Assembly (NCBI GenBank): GCA_041602035.1 | Contig: JBFIHA010000006.1 | Span: 112,106 to 176,105 of the forward strand | Direction: 5' to 3' | Length of the DNA: 64,000 bases | DNA from: JAOTVV01 sp041602035 | GTDB lineage: Bacteria; Gemmatimonadota; Gemmatimonadetes; Gemmatimonadales; GWC2-71-9 | In this document: piece after piece, positions 8,676 through 17,254 of the stretch | Layout of the letters: the number at the start of each line of letters is the position of its first letter | Numbering within the stretch: the first letter of the stretch is position 1 | Position numbers and translations under genes: made by a program | The notes under the pieces: model-generated | The model's database searches: none | Seen by the model: the letters and a program-made list of their open reading frames with translations, nothing else | Told to the model about the DNA's origin: nothing

Positions 8676-9790
8676 GACGGACCTCCTTTGGGCTGCGGCG
8701 CGGCAGCTGCCTCCTTCGCCCGAGCCGCCCGACGTCGAGACATCTGAACCAGACCGTGAGCCACGTATGCACCCGCCACGCCCGCGGCGGCGATGATTCC
8801 AACCGTGTCTGCGCTGGTGTGCACACCGAAGCCTGGGACGCCAGCGACGTGGCTGTAGAACGGCGTCATCTTGTCCCAGAAATCCGGCTCGGCGCAACCG
8901 AGGCAGGGGTGACCACAGCCGACCGGCCAACTGGTGCCCTCGTTCCAACCGACGCGGGGACAATTCTGGAAGGTGACCGGGCCCTTGCAGCCCATCTTGT
9001 ACAGACAGTAGCCCCTGCGGTGTGCCTCGTCGCCCCAGTTTTCGACGTACTGTCCCGCGTCGTAGTGTGCGCGGCGCTCGCAGTTGTCGTGGATCGCCTT
9101 GCCGTACGCGAACAATGGTCGGCGATGGCGATCCGCCGGTGGCCAGCGGTCGAAGGTCACGTGGTATGTAATCAGCGCCGCCAGGTTTTCGGCGTTCGCA
9201 GGACAGGCCGGCAGGTTGATCAGGGTCTTCAGTCCAGGGACGGCATCCGCCACACTCAGCGCGCCGGTTGGGTTGGGAGCCGCCGCCGGCAGACCACCGA
9301 ACGCGGCGCATGTCCCAATGGCGACGGTGGCTGAAGCGCCACTGCACACCTCCCTCGCAATCTGGAGTGCCGACCGCCCCCCGATGGTGCAGTACGCGCC
9401 ATTGGCACCGGTGGGAATCGATCCTTCCACCACCGCGATGTACTGACCACGCTTCCCCTCAACCACGCCATCGAGAGCCGCCTCCGCACGATGACCGGCC
9501 GCCGCCATGATGGTCTCGTGGTAGTCGACCGACAGCGTGTCGAGGACGATGTCTGCCACGGTGGGGTGGGCCGCCCGGAGGAACGACTCGGTGTTGCCGG
9601 CACAGTCTTGGAACTCAAGCCATACCAGCACAGGCTTTTCCCCAGCAGCAATGGCCTGCGCGATCGTCGCTCTCGCGGACTTCGGGAGCGCGAGCACCGA
9701 GGCCATCACACCGCAGAAGCCGAGGAAGTCACGCCGGGAGACACCCCGTCGTTCCAACTCGCTCACGAACCAGCTATCCGCATGCGCCAT
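8672..9790 (-). CDS. hyaA: [NiFe] hydrogenase small subunit, Tat-exported, proximal-cluster Cys to Asn
   Basis: The iron-sulfur subunit, 372 residues. The Tat signal is SRRDFLGF (residues 18-25). Distal-cluster ligands are in AIHDNCERR, GYCLYKMGC; medial-cluster ligands in FQNCPR and GHPCLGC. A C-terminal helix (VGIIAAAGVAGAYVAHGLV) anchors it. The proximal-cluster N-terminal motif reads DCAGNTES: Cys63 is present, but the position of the second canonical Cys is Asn66. The other two proximal Cys (GTCAAFGG, NLPACPAN) are kept. No supernumerary Cys of the oxygen-tolerant 4Fe-3S type is seen at the two usual places. The start is supported by GGAGGTGGG upstream. Confidence 0.96.
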   Translation of the reverse strand: MAHADSWFVSELERRGVSRRDFLGFCGVMASVLALPKSARATIAQAIAAGEKPVLVWLEFQDCAGNTESFLRAAHPTVADIVLDTLSVDYHETIMAAAGHRAEAALDGVVEGKRGQYIAVVEGSIPTGANGAYCTIGGRSALQIAREVCSGASATVAIGTCAAFGGLPAAAPNPTGALSVADAVPGLKTLINLPACPANAENLAALITYHVTFDRWPPADRHRRPLFAYGKAIHDNCERRAHYDAGQYVENWGDEAHRRGYCLYKMGCKGPVTFQNCPRVGWNEGTSWPVGCGHPCLGCAEPDFWDKMTPFYSHVAGVPGFGVHTSADTVGIIAAAGVAGAYVAHGLVQMSRRRAARAKEAAAAPQPKGGPS

Positions 9791-10370
9791 AAACCCACCT
9801 CCGACAAGGAGCCAGGAATCGATCGTCCCATGGTGGGCGTCCGGAGAACCAAGCGCCGCTCACCGACCTGCACCTGCGGAAGACCTGGTGGGAGGCTCAC
9901 ACCACAGTTGCAGTCGTATCGTGAACGGCCCCGATCAGGCGGAGCCAACCGACGACGTCAAATCCACGCAACTGCGCCCATCCCTGGAGGAAACGTGCGC
10001 AGGTTCACGACCTACGGCGCTTGATGCGGCGCCAATGGGATACGCTCGTGGTGGTGACCATGAGGCGCAGGTGGGGGCAGATGCGGCACAACACGCTCAC
10101 GGACCGCGCGGTGTCCGGTAACCCGAGCGCTGGACCGCACGCATGGGTGCAAAGGGGGCCCCCTCCCGGCCGGGGAATACCAAACCGGAAAACTCCCCTC
10201 GACGAGAATACGCCAAGGCTAAAGAATTCATGAAACCCGCATGAAGCTCTCCGTCTCCCGCGTCACCGGGGGTGTTCGACACGCACCGCCGTCTCCCCCA
10301 ACCTCATGGTTTTCACGCACTTGCGGCAACTGACGACGCCACCCAGCTTCACGCAGTGCCACGGAGGTGA
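9791..10370. promoter_or_regulatory. Intergenic region upstream of the hydrogenase operon
   Basis: About 580 bases with no gene I can support, between hyaA (minus) and a small membrane protein (plus). The hydrogenase promoter should be here. Two adjacent perfect palindromes, AGGGGGCCCCCT (10153-10164) and CCCGGCCGGG (10165-10174), could be operators. On the minus strand a weak sigma70-like pair is visible: TTCATG (10229-10234) and TATTCT (10205-10210) with an 18-base spacer. Confidence in these elements is low; the region is GC-rich and such matches arise by chance. Confidence 0.35.
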
Positions 10371-10790
10371 TTGCTGCCCGAACCAGCCTCGAACTCGAAC
10401 CGGCCTCCGGTAACCGATTCGCCCCGCGAACCACGCACGCCGTTCCAGTCGAACGGCGCCGATTCCGCACCGTCACGGTCGCCGGGATCGGGCAGCTTGA
10501 TTACGGATGCGTGGCGTACCGGCCTTGGCTCCCGCCTCGTGGTCGTGCTCGGATTGGCGGTCACGGTGGCTTGGGCGCTGATCGTGTCCGCTGGCACCGT
10601 GAGATTCGTGCTGAGGACTGCGAGCAATCCCGGTCTGGCGTGGCCCATCAAAGCGGCGATGGTTCTTCTCGTGCCAATCGTGATGCTGTTCCTTGTCGTG
10701 TCCCTCCCCATGAACTGGATGGCGTTCCTCCTGGAGCGGCTGGACGAACACCGACGCAGGAGACACCGGCGTCGCGGGCCATCGGAATGA
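10371..10790 (+). CDS. Small hypothetical membrane protein with two helices
   Basis: Unrecognised protein of 139 residues. The first 45 residues are Pro/Ser/Arg-rich and probably disordered. Two transmembrane helices follow (LVVVLGLAVTVAWALIVSAG and AAMVLLVPIVMLFLVVSL), then a basic tail ERLDEHRRRRHRRRG. The best start is TTG, with GGAGG three bases upstream, closer than ideal. Other frames across the same stretch give only Arg/Pro-rich noise, while this frame gives clean helices, which is the main reason to accept it. Function unknown. Confidence 0.45.
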   Translation: MLPEPASNSNRPPVTDSPREPRTPFQSNGADSAPSRSPGSGSLITDAWRTGLGSRLVVVLGLAVTVAWALIVSAGTVRFVLRTASNPGLAWPIKAAMVLLVPIVMLFLVVSLPMNWMAFLLERLDEHRRRRHRRRGPSE

Positions 10791-10887
10791 ATTCGCTGGA
10801 TCGATCGGGTGGCGGACGCGGTTCGCCTTGCCGATCCGGCGCCGCCGTTGTATCTGATGAGGGAGCATCTATCGAGGGGGCACACCC

Positions 10888-11088
10888 ATGGGAGTTGGGC
10901 ACGACTATCTCTCCCGCATTCACGAGGCGCTCAGGGAGTTCGAGGGCGCCGTCTGCGATCGGGAGAAGTTCAAGCCGCTCGAAAGCAAGGTCACCCGGCA
11001 GCAGGACGTCGATCACGCCCGCCAGAAGCTGATCGAGACCATCGTCGACATCGTCACCAAGGAACGGCTCGGCAAGAAGCAGAACTGA
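10888..11088 (+). CDS. Small hypothetical helical protein
   Basis: A 66-residue, charged, probably all-helical protein beginning MGVGHDYLSRIHEALREF and ending KERLGKKQN. A GAGGGGG stretch lies about 8 bases upstream of the ATG. No signal peptide or transmembrane segment is visible and I do not recognise a family. It lies 103 bases before a Ser/Thr kinase gene on the same strand, with a GC-rich hairpin between them. The amphipathic heptad-like pattern suggests a small coiled-coil or adaptor protein. Confidence 0.6.
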   Translation: MGVGHDYLSRIHEALREFEGAVCDREKFKPLESKVTRQQDVDHARQKLIETIVDIVTKERLGKKQN

Positions 11089-11129
11089 GCGGCCGCGCGC
11101 CGTGACCTTCCCACATGAGCCGGCGACGG

Positions 11130-11149
11130 CCGCCCCACAAGTGGGGCGG
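11130..11149 (+). terminator. GC-rich hairpin between small ORF and kinase
   Basis: Inverted repeat CCGCCCCA...TGGGGCGG with a 4-base loop. There is no T-run after it, so it may be a weak terminator or a processing hairpin in the leader of the downstream kinase gene. Confidence 0.35.
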
Positions 11150-11191
11150 GCCGCTGCCGCCCGCGGGAATCGGTAACAGCGGGTTCAGTCG

Positions 11192-12790
11192 ATGAAAGAC
11201 ATCCCCCAGGCGCTGCGCTCGGCGCTGGCCAATCGCTACGAGCTCCTCCGCGTGATCGGCCGCGGCGGGATGGCCACCGTGTATCTGGCGAACGACGTGC
11301 GACACCGGCGCACGGTGGCCGTCAAGGTCCTCAAGCCGGAATTGGCCGCCTCGCTTGGCACCGATCGGTTTCTCAAGGAAATCGAGATCGCTGCCGGTCT
11401 CACCCATCCGCACATCGTGCCACTGTACGACTCAGGTGAGGCGGATGCGTACCTCTATTACGTTATGCCCTTCATCGAGGGAGGCTCGCTGCGGACGCGC
11501 TTGGACCAGGACAGCCCCGCAGACCTCGACGGCGCATTGTCGGTGTTACACCGGGTTGCCGGGGCGCTCACCTACGCCCACCGCCGCGGTGTCGTCCATC
11601 GGGACATCAAGCCCGAGAACATCCTGTTCGCGGAAGGCCACCCTATCGTCGCCGACTTCGGCATTGCCAAGGCGGTCAGCACAGCAGGTGGTGCGCTGCT
11701 CACGCGGACCGGCTTTGCGCTCGGGACCCCTGGGTACATGAGTCCGGAGCAGGCCGCTGGCGTGCGAGACCTCGACGCACGCACCGACGTGTTCAGCCTC
11801 GCCTGTGTCGTCTACGAGATGCTGATCGGCGAGACGCCGGGGATGTGGCTCACCGACGAGGCGGTGAAGCTGGGACGGTTCATCGACGCCTCGCCGGAGC
11901 ACCGCGATCGGTTGGACCGCCTCTCCGGATCGGTGGAGCAGGTGCTCGTCAAAGCCCTCGCCCTCCAGCCCGATCGCCGCCACGCTACGCCGGCCGAGTT
12001 CGCGACGGCCCTCACCGACGCGACGGGGAGAACTGACCGCTACGAGGAATCGGAGGTCCGCCGCATCATTGGCCGAGCCGCGGAGATGCAGGCCGAACGC
12101 CCGACGGAGGAAGGCGCGTTGTCCGTGGGCGCGATGGAGCAGGTGGCCGCCGAGGTAGGGATCTCCCCGGCCCGTGTCCGCGACGCCGCGCTCGAGATCC
12201 GGCAGCCCCCGCCTCTGCCAATGACCCGCGAGCCACCGACCGGCTGGTCGTGGTTTCTGGGGCGGCCGCACAAGCTCACGATCGAGCGAGTGGCGGACGG
12301 GGAAGTGCGGGAGGAGGAGTTCCCGTTCCTGGTTGACGAGATTCGGCGAGCCATTGGAACCGTGGGCATCGCGAGCACGTTCGTGCGATCGGTCGCGTGG
12401 AGCACGGCGCCGCCGGGTCAGGGTACCGGCCGCAACGTGCAGATCACCATCGCCCCGAGAAACGGGGAGACCCGCATCCATATCGAAGAGCACTTCGCGA
12501 ACATGCTCGGTGGCTTGTACGGTGGCCTGTTCGGGGGCGGTGGCGGTGCCATCGCCGCCGTGGCCATGGCCGTCGGCATGGAATCGCTCCACATGCCCGT
12601 CGTCGCGGTCGCGGGAGCTGTGGTCGGGTTGGGAGGCTTCTACAGCTTGGCGCGGTGGATCTTCACGCAGATCTTCGGAAAGCGCAAACGCGAGCTCCAC
12701 GCGCTCGCCGACCGGCTGGCAGAACAGATCACCCTCAGTACCAGAGAGCATCTGAACCGGGGAGATGCGTCCCGCCGGCTCCAACCGTGA
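11192..12790 (+). CDS. Hanks-type Ser/Thr protein kinase with unusual C-terminal membrane domain
   Basis: A 532-residue kinase. The kinase domain (about residues 10-270) has the glycine loop GRGGMATVYLA, catalytic Lys in VAVKVLK, VVHRDIKPENI and VADFGIAK. After it comes a helical segment (about 285-335) ending in GISPARVRDAALEI. A beta-rich region follows, then two hydrophobic Gly/Ala-rich stretches near residues 445-495 (GGLYGGLFGGGGGAIAAV and PVVAVAGAVVGLGGFYSL) and a basic end. The lipid-associated tail is not a PASTA, TPR or TolB module and I do not recognise it. The gene stands alone, about 100 bases from each neighbour. Confidence 0.9.
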   Translation: MKDIPQALRSALANRYELLRVIGRGGMATVYLANDVRHRRTVAVKVLKPELAASLGTDRFLKEIEIAAGLTHPHIVPLYDSGEADAYLYYVMPFIEGGSLRTRLDQDSPADLDGALSVLHRVAGALTYAHRRGVVHRDIKPENILFAEGHPIVADFGIAKAVSTAGGALLTRTGFALGTPGYMSPEQAAGVRDLDARTDVFSLACVVYEMLIGETPGMWLTDEAVKLGRFIDASPEHRDRLDRLSGSVEQVLVKALALQPDRRHATPAEFATALTDATGRTDRYEESEVRRIIGRAAEMQAERPTEEGALSVGAMEQVAAEVGISPARVRDAALEIRQPPPLPMTREPPTGWSWFLGRPHKLTIERVADGEVREEEFPFLVDEIRRAIGTVGIASTFVRSVAWSTAPPGQGTGRNVQITIAPRNGETRIHIEEHFANMLGGLYGGLFGGGGGAIAAVAMAVGMESLHMPVVAVAGAVVGLGGFYSLARWIFTQIFGKRKRELHALADRLAEQITLSTREHLNRGDASRRLQP

Positions 12791-12892
12791 CGGGAGCCGC
12801 GTAACGGCCCGGGGGCTCACGCGGCCGACACTCCCGAGCGTGCCGACACCGGCCTAGCTTCACACACGATCCAGCAACCGACGGGGGAATCC

Positions 12893-15352
12893 ATGGGCAA
12901 GGCAAGTATCCCAGATGCAGCATCCTTCGAGAAGCTGGGCGCCTTCTATCTCGGGCGAGGCTATGACACTGCAGCGGGCGGTACCACCGACGAGCTGCTG
13001 CTGTACGATGCCAAGGACCTGACCACGCACGCCGTCTGCGTCGGGATGACCGGCAGCGGAAAGACTGGGCTGTGCATCTCGCTGCTCGAAGAAGCCGCTA
13101 TCGACGGCATTCCCGCGATCGCGATCGATCCCAAGGGCGATCTCGGAAACCTGCTGCTCACGTTTCCAGACCTGCGACCGAATGATTTTCGGCCGTGGAT
13201 CGACGAGGCAGAGGCAGAACGGAAGGGATCGACGCCCGATGAGTACGCCGCGGCCACCGCCAAACTCTGGGAAGAGGGCCTCGCGAAGTGGGGTGAAGAC
13301 GGGGATCGTATCAGGCGCCTGCGCGCGGCGGCGGATTTCGCCATCTACACTCCCGGGAGTACCGCCGGCCTTCAACTCACTGTGCTCAAGTCCTTCGCCG
13401 CACCCCCAGCCGCACTGCTCGAGGATGGTGATGCATTGCGGGAGCGGGTCATGGCGTCCGTTTCGGGGCTCCTCGCCTTGATGGGCATTACGGCCGACCC
13501 GGTCAAGAGTCGCGAGCACATCTTGCTCTCGACGCTGCTCCAGACGGCGTGGACCGCTGGCCGCGACCTGGATCTGCCTTCGCTGATCGCGCAGGTGCAG
13601 GCGCCACCCGTGGACCGCATCGGCGTCATGGACGTCGAGGCGTTCTATCCCAAGGAGGATCGACTCGACCTCTCCATGCGTTTGAATGGGCTCGTCGCTT
13701 CGCCCGGGTTCGCCGCGTGGTTGGAAGGGGAACCGCTCGACATCCCCCGCCTGCTGTGGACGGCGGACGGACGACCCCGTATCGCGGTACTCTCCGTGGC
13801 ACACCTCTCCGACGCGGAGCGGATGTTCTTCGTGACCGTGCTGCTGAACGAAGTGGTGGCATGGATGCGCACGCAGGCGGGGACCCCAAGCCTCAGGGCA
13901 CTGCTCTACATGGACGAGGTGTTCGGCTACTTCCCGCCGTCGGCCAACCCTCCCTCTAAGACACCCATGCTGACCCTGCTCAAACAGGCCCGGGCGTACG
14001 GCCTGGGCGTGGTGTTGGCAACACAGAACCCGGTCGACCTGGACTACAAGGGCCTGGCAAACACCGGTACGTGGTTTCTGGGACGGCTTCAGACGGAGCG
14101 CGACAAATTGCGCGTCATCGACGGCCTGGAGGGTGCCTCCACCACCTCAGGCGCCGCATTCGACCGCCAGGAGATGGAGCGCATCCTATCGGGCCTGAAG
14201 GGCCGAGTATTCCTGATGCACAACGTGCACGACGATGGGCCGATGCTGTTCCACACCCGATGGGCGCTTTCGTACCTCCGGGGCCCATTGACGCGGAACC
14301 AGATTCAGGCCCTCATGGCTGATCGCAGGCCGGAGACGCCCACGGCTCGAGACACCGCGGGGCAAACATTGAGGGCCACCACTGCCCGCCCGACGCAGCA
14401 CGCCACCCGACCCGCGGTCCCCACAGAGGCCAAGGAGTCGTTTGCGGCGGCCGCCGGAGGTGGTCCTTCCGGTGCCCGGTTGCTCTATCGCCCCGCCGTC
14501 CTCGGCATCGGCGACCTCCACTTCGCGAACGCCAGGGCCGGTGTCGACCTCTGGGAAACGGTCTCCTACCTCGCCCCGCTCGGTGACGACCCACCCGCCG
14601 ATATCTGGAAGGAATCCGAGCGCGTCCCGCACGGCGACGTGGAGACCCAGGACCAACCCGCGAGCAACGCGGCCTTCGCCGAGCTTCCGGCGCGTGCCAC
14701 CAATCCCAAGAGCTACGGGTCGTGGGAGAAGGCGTTCAAGACCCACCTCTATCGTGATGGAGCACTCACACTCTACAAGTGCCGTAAGCTGAAGTTGACG
14801 AGTGAGCCGGGTGAGTCCGACGCCGATTTCCGCGTGCGCGTGCGACAGGCAGCACGCGAGAAGCGCGACGAACAAATCGAGAAACTCCGCAAGCGGTACA
14901 CGCCCAAGCTCGCGCGGTTGCAGGAGCGGATCCGGAAAGCCGAAGAACGGGTCGGACGCGAGAGGTCACAATACGACCAGCAGAAGATGCAGACGGCCAT
15001 CTCGATGGGTGCCACCGTGCTCGGCGCGTTGTTCGGGCGGCGGGTCGCGAGCGTCGGCACCGTCGGCCGAGCAACGACCACCATGCGAGGCGTGGGACGC
15101 GCAGCGCGGGAGAAGGACGACATCGCGCGCGCCAGACGTGACCTGGAGGCCCTGCATGAGCAACTGGCGGGCCTCGAGCAGGAGTTTGCCGGCGAGACGG
15201 AGGCACTGGACGATCCAAGCGCCGACGACTATGAGATCACAGAACAACTCATCCGGCCGCGGAAAAGCGATATCGCGGTGGGGCGCGTCGCCCTGACGTG
15301 GCTCCCCTGGTGGGTCGACCAGAACGGGGTGGCGACTCCGGCGTTCCGCTAG
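12893..15352 (+). CDS. HerA/VirB4-like P-loop ATPase with coiled-coil C-terminus
   Basis: An 819-residue AAA-type ATPase of the HerA/FtsK/DUF87 group. Walker A is GMTGSGKT (51-58) and Walker B is LLYMDEVFGYF (about 337-347); a sensor-like VLATQNPVDLDYKG follows. It is followed by a non-ATPase half with an LLYRPAVLGIGDLHF motif, a charged coiled coil (about 655-700), a hydrophobic/Gly-rich hairpin (AISMGATVLGALFGRR), and a second coiled coil (about 740-775). Members of this group act in DNA or protein translocation. No nuclease (NurA) or SIR2 partner adjoins it, so a HerA-NurA repair role is not supported here. The gene stands alone and ends at a strong hairpin. Confidence 0.85.
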   Translation: MGKASIPDAASFEKLGAFYLGRGYDTAAGGTTDELLLYDAKDLTTHAVCVGMTGSGKTGLCISLLEEAAIDGIPAIAIDPKGDLGNLLLTFPDLRPNDFRPWIDEAEAERKGSTPDEYAAATAKLWEEGLAKWGEDGDRIRRLRAAADFAIYTPGSTAGLQLTVLKSFAAPPAALLEDGDALRERVMASVSGLLALMGITADPVKSREHILLSTLLQTAWTAGRDLDLPSLIAQVQAPPVDRIGVMDVEAFYPKEDRLDLSMRLNGLVASPGFAAWLEGEPLDIPRLLWTADGRPRIAVLSVAHLSDAERMFFVTVLLNEVVAWMRTQAGTPSLRALLYMDEVFGYFPPSANPPSKTPMLTLLKQARAYGLGVVLATQNPVDLDYKGLANTGTWFLGRLQTERDKLRVIDGLEGASTTSGAAFDRQEMERILSGLKGRVFLMHNVHDDGPMLFHTRWALSYLRGPLTRNQIQALMADRRPETPTARDTAGQTLRATTARPTQHATRPAVPTEAKESFAAAAGGGPSGARLLYRPAVLGIGDLHFANARAGVDLWETVSYLAPLGDDPPADIWKESERVPHGDVETQDQPASNAAFAELPARATNPKSYGSWEKAFKTHLYRDGALTLYKCRKLKLTSEPGESDADFRVRVRQAAREKRDEQIEKLRKRYTPKLARLQERIRKAEERVGRERSQYDQQKMQTAISMGATVLGALFGRRVASVGTVGRATTTMRGVGRAAREKDDIARARRDLEALHEQLAGLEQEFAGETEALDDPSADDYEITEQLIRPRKSDIAVGRVALTWLPWWVDQNGVATPAFR

Positions 15353-15353
15353 C

Positions 15354-15388
15354 GCCGACACGGGCCGCGCGGCATCGCCCGTGTCGGC
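15354..15388. terminator. Bidirectional hairpin between convergent genes
   Basis: Perfect 12-base inverted repeat GCCGACACGGGC / GCCCGTGTCGGC with an 11-base loop. It begins directly after the stop of the HerA-like gene and ends 25 bases from the stop of the convergent DUF4332 gene. No T-run, as is common in high-GC genomes. Confidence 0.7.
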
Positions 15389-15412
15389 CAGGGTGCGGAA
15401 CCGTCCAGCGGA

Positions 15413-15820
15413 TCAGTACGTGATGATCGGCGGTAGCTCCCGCGCGTGGCGAACCCACTTCGCCACCGACTTCGGGCCCGGAGTCATGCGGGTGAGCCGC
15501 CGTGCCCGATTCACGTCCTTGAGCTTGGCAGCCAAGTTGTCGGCGTTCCGATTTCGCAGCTCGCGGACCGTATCCACGCCCGACCCTTCCAGCAACTCGG
15601 AAAACTCGGACCCGATCCCGGGAATCCGCATTAAGTCTGCCAGGTTCACCCATTTCAACAGAAGCGCGTCGCTCACTCCCGTCTTGGACGCCACAGCTTG
15701 ACGTCCAGGGCCGCTGGCACACTGCCTCAGCAGATCCGCCGTGGTCCTTATGCCTACCACCGCGAGCTTCTGCGCATACGACGGTCCGATTCCCTCGATT
15801 TCCTCGATCTTGTATGCCAT
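15413..15820 (-). CDS. DUF4332-type helix-hairpin-helix protein
   Basis: A 135-residue cytoplasmic protein with two helix-hairpin-helix-like repeats: IEGIGPSYAQKLAVVGI near the N-terminus and IPGIGSEFSELLEGSGV in the middle. This is the DUF4332 pattern, related to nucleic-acid-binding HhH domains. I chose ATG at 15820 because GAGGGAGGAG lies just upstream; the frame continues further back without an SD. It converges with the HerA-like ATPase gene. A DNA-binding role is inferred from the fold only. Confidence 0.85.
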   Translation of the reverse strand: MAYKIEEIEGIGPSYAQKLAVVGIRTTADLLRQCASGPGRQAVASKTGVSDALLLKWVNLADLMRIPGIGSEFSELLEGSGVDTVRELRNRNADNLAAKLKDVNRARRLTRMTPGPKSVAKWVRHARELPPIITY

Positions 15821-15975
15821 CTCTCCTCCCTCGTCGATGTTCTCGAGCAAGGTGTTCCGCGGTGATGCGCTGAATTTGTTGTGCTGCGCACGCCAGGGCA
15901 ATCCGCGCTGCACGGGGTGCCTCGCACAGGTCGGGGTCCTCGCGCAATTGCCCCGACCGTTGCTACTTTGAATTC

Positions 15976-17202
15976 ATGAGCGAACCACAACCTTCCGTCG
16001 TCGTGTTGTACAATCACACGGGCGAAGACGACTACGAGCGACTCGAGCACGTCGACCCGAAGGCCCTCGACTTCGAGCCGGAATACGACATTCGCGTCAC
16101 CACGGTCCTCGACGAGTACAAAGCGGTCGCGAGTGCGCTTCGGCAGGAGGGATATCGCGCTCGCCTCTACAACGTGCGCGAGGATCTCCGACGGCTCGAG
16201 CGGCTCCTGCGGCGAAACCCACCGGACGTCATCTTCAACCTCATCGAGCATTTTCACGACGACGCGGAACTGGAACCCGCGGTTGCGGCGCTGTTCGACC
16301 TCCACGAGGTGGCGTACACGGGGGCGCCGCCGTTCGCCCTCTCGCTGTGTCACAAGAAAGGGCTCACCAAGCAGGTGCTGGTGCAGAACGGCGTCCCGAC
16401 GCCGCGCTTCGTCTCCGTCGATGAGCCGCGCCTGCCGAAGCGGCCCAAACTCAAGTTCCCCCTCATCGTCAAACCTGCCCGCGAGGACGCAAGCTCGGGA
16501 GTGGAACGCGAATCGGTGGTGCATGACGACAAGGAGCTTCAGAACCGCCTCCAGTACGTGTACGACGAATACGGCATCCCGATCCTCGTCGAGGAGTTCA
16601 TCGAGGGGGAGGAACTGCACGTACCGATACTCGGCAATGACCCTCCGGAGATCCTGCCACCGATTGCGTGGGACTTTTCCGGATTGCCGGAGGGATATCC
16701 ACACATCATCACGTTCGCCGCGAAGTGGAACCCGTTGTCCGAGGCATACCATCGGGTCCACTCGGTGTGTCCACCCGATCTCCCAAAGCGCATTCTACGC
16801 AAGGTCGAGAAGGTGGCACTCCAGGCTTACGAAGTGACAGGCTGCAGGGACTACGCCAGGCTCGACGTGCGGATCGGTGACGATGGAAACGCGTATGTGT
16901 TGGAGATCAATCCCAACCCCGATCTGACTGAGGGCGTCTCGTTCATGGAGTCGGCAGAAGTCGCCGACTACACGTTCGGTGAGACGCTCGCCATGATCGT
17001 CGACATGGCACTGGAACGGAAGGAAGAAGCGGACGAGGTCCGTCGCCTTCGACTTGAACGTCAACAGCAGCAGCGCGAGCCCGTCAGCCCGGAGGGCCTA
17101 CGCGCGTCACTGCAACGTCTGGAAACCGACCCTGATGAGAAGAAGGACGCACCCAAGGGCCCCAACAAGGCGAAGCACACAGGGAAGCAATCCGACCTCT
17201 GA
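15976..17202 (+). CDS. ATP-grasp ligase, D-Ala-D-Ala ligase-like
   Basis: A 408-residue ATP-grasp enzyme. The N-terminal preATP-grasp domain includes PPDVIFNLIEHFHDD and YTGAPPFALSLCHKKGLTK, typical of D-alanine-D-alanine ligase relatives. The ATP-grasp core has FPLIVKPAREDASSG, ILVEEFIEGEELHV and the metal-binding YVLEINPNPDL near residue 310. The final 60 residues are highly charged and Lys/Gln-rich (QQQQREP, DEKKDAPKGP), an extension not seen in Ddl. It is not in a peptidoglycan cluster, so a peptide- or amino-acid ligase role outside the cell wall is as likely. The ATG start lacks a clear SD. Confidence 0.87.
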   Translation: MSEPQPSVVVLYNHTGEDDYERLEHVDPKALDFEPEYDIRVTTVLDEYKAVASALRQEGYRARLYNVREDLRRLERLLRRNPPDVIFNLIEHFHDDAELEPAVAALFDLHEVAYTGAPPFALSLCHKKGLTKQVLVQNGVPTPRFVSVDEPRLPKRPKLKFPLIVKPAREDASSGVERESVVHDDKELQNRLQYVYDEYGIPILVEEFIEGEELHVPILGNDPPEILPPIAWDFSGLPEGYPHIITFAAKWNPLSEAYHRVHSVCPPDLPKRILRKVEKVALQAYEVTGCRDYARLDVRIGDDGNAYVLEINPNPDLTEGVSFMESAEVADYTFGETLAMIVDMALERKEEADEVRRLRLERQQQQREPVSPEGLRASLQRLETDPDEKKDAPKGPNKAKHTGKQSDL

Positions 17203-17206
17203 GCGC

Positions 17207-17229
17207 GGGGCCGCTCCCGGAGCGGCCCC
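17207..17229. terminator. Hairpin terminator between ATP-grasp and csp genes
   Basis: Stem GGGGCCGCT / AGCGGCCCC (9 perfect pairs, extendable) with a 5-base loop, 5 bases after the ATP-grasp stop and 25 bases from the convergent cold-shock gene stop. Likely bidirectional. Confidence 0.7.
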
Positions 17230-17254
17230 GTCGGCTCCGAGCCAGTAAGGGGGT

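Noticed and set aside
8676..9347. N-terminal extension of the hydrogenase large subunit frame
   Set aside because: The extension lies inside hyaA in another frame, has no motif, and the ATG at 8675 has a strong SD and the standard family N-terminus.
10021..10233. 70-codon frame upstream of the hydrogenase operon
   Set aside because: Arg/Pro-rich translation, no SD, and it crosses the palindromes. Treated as intergenic.
11546..12820. Minus-strand open frame of 424 codons opposite the first kinase
   Set aside because: Complete kinase motifs on the plus strand; the antisense frame has none.
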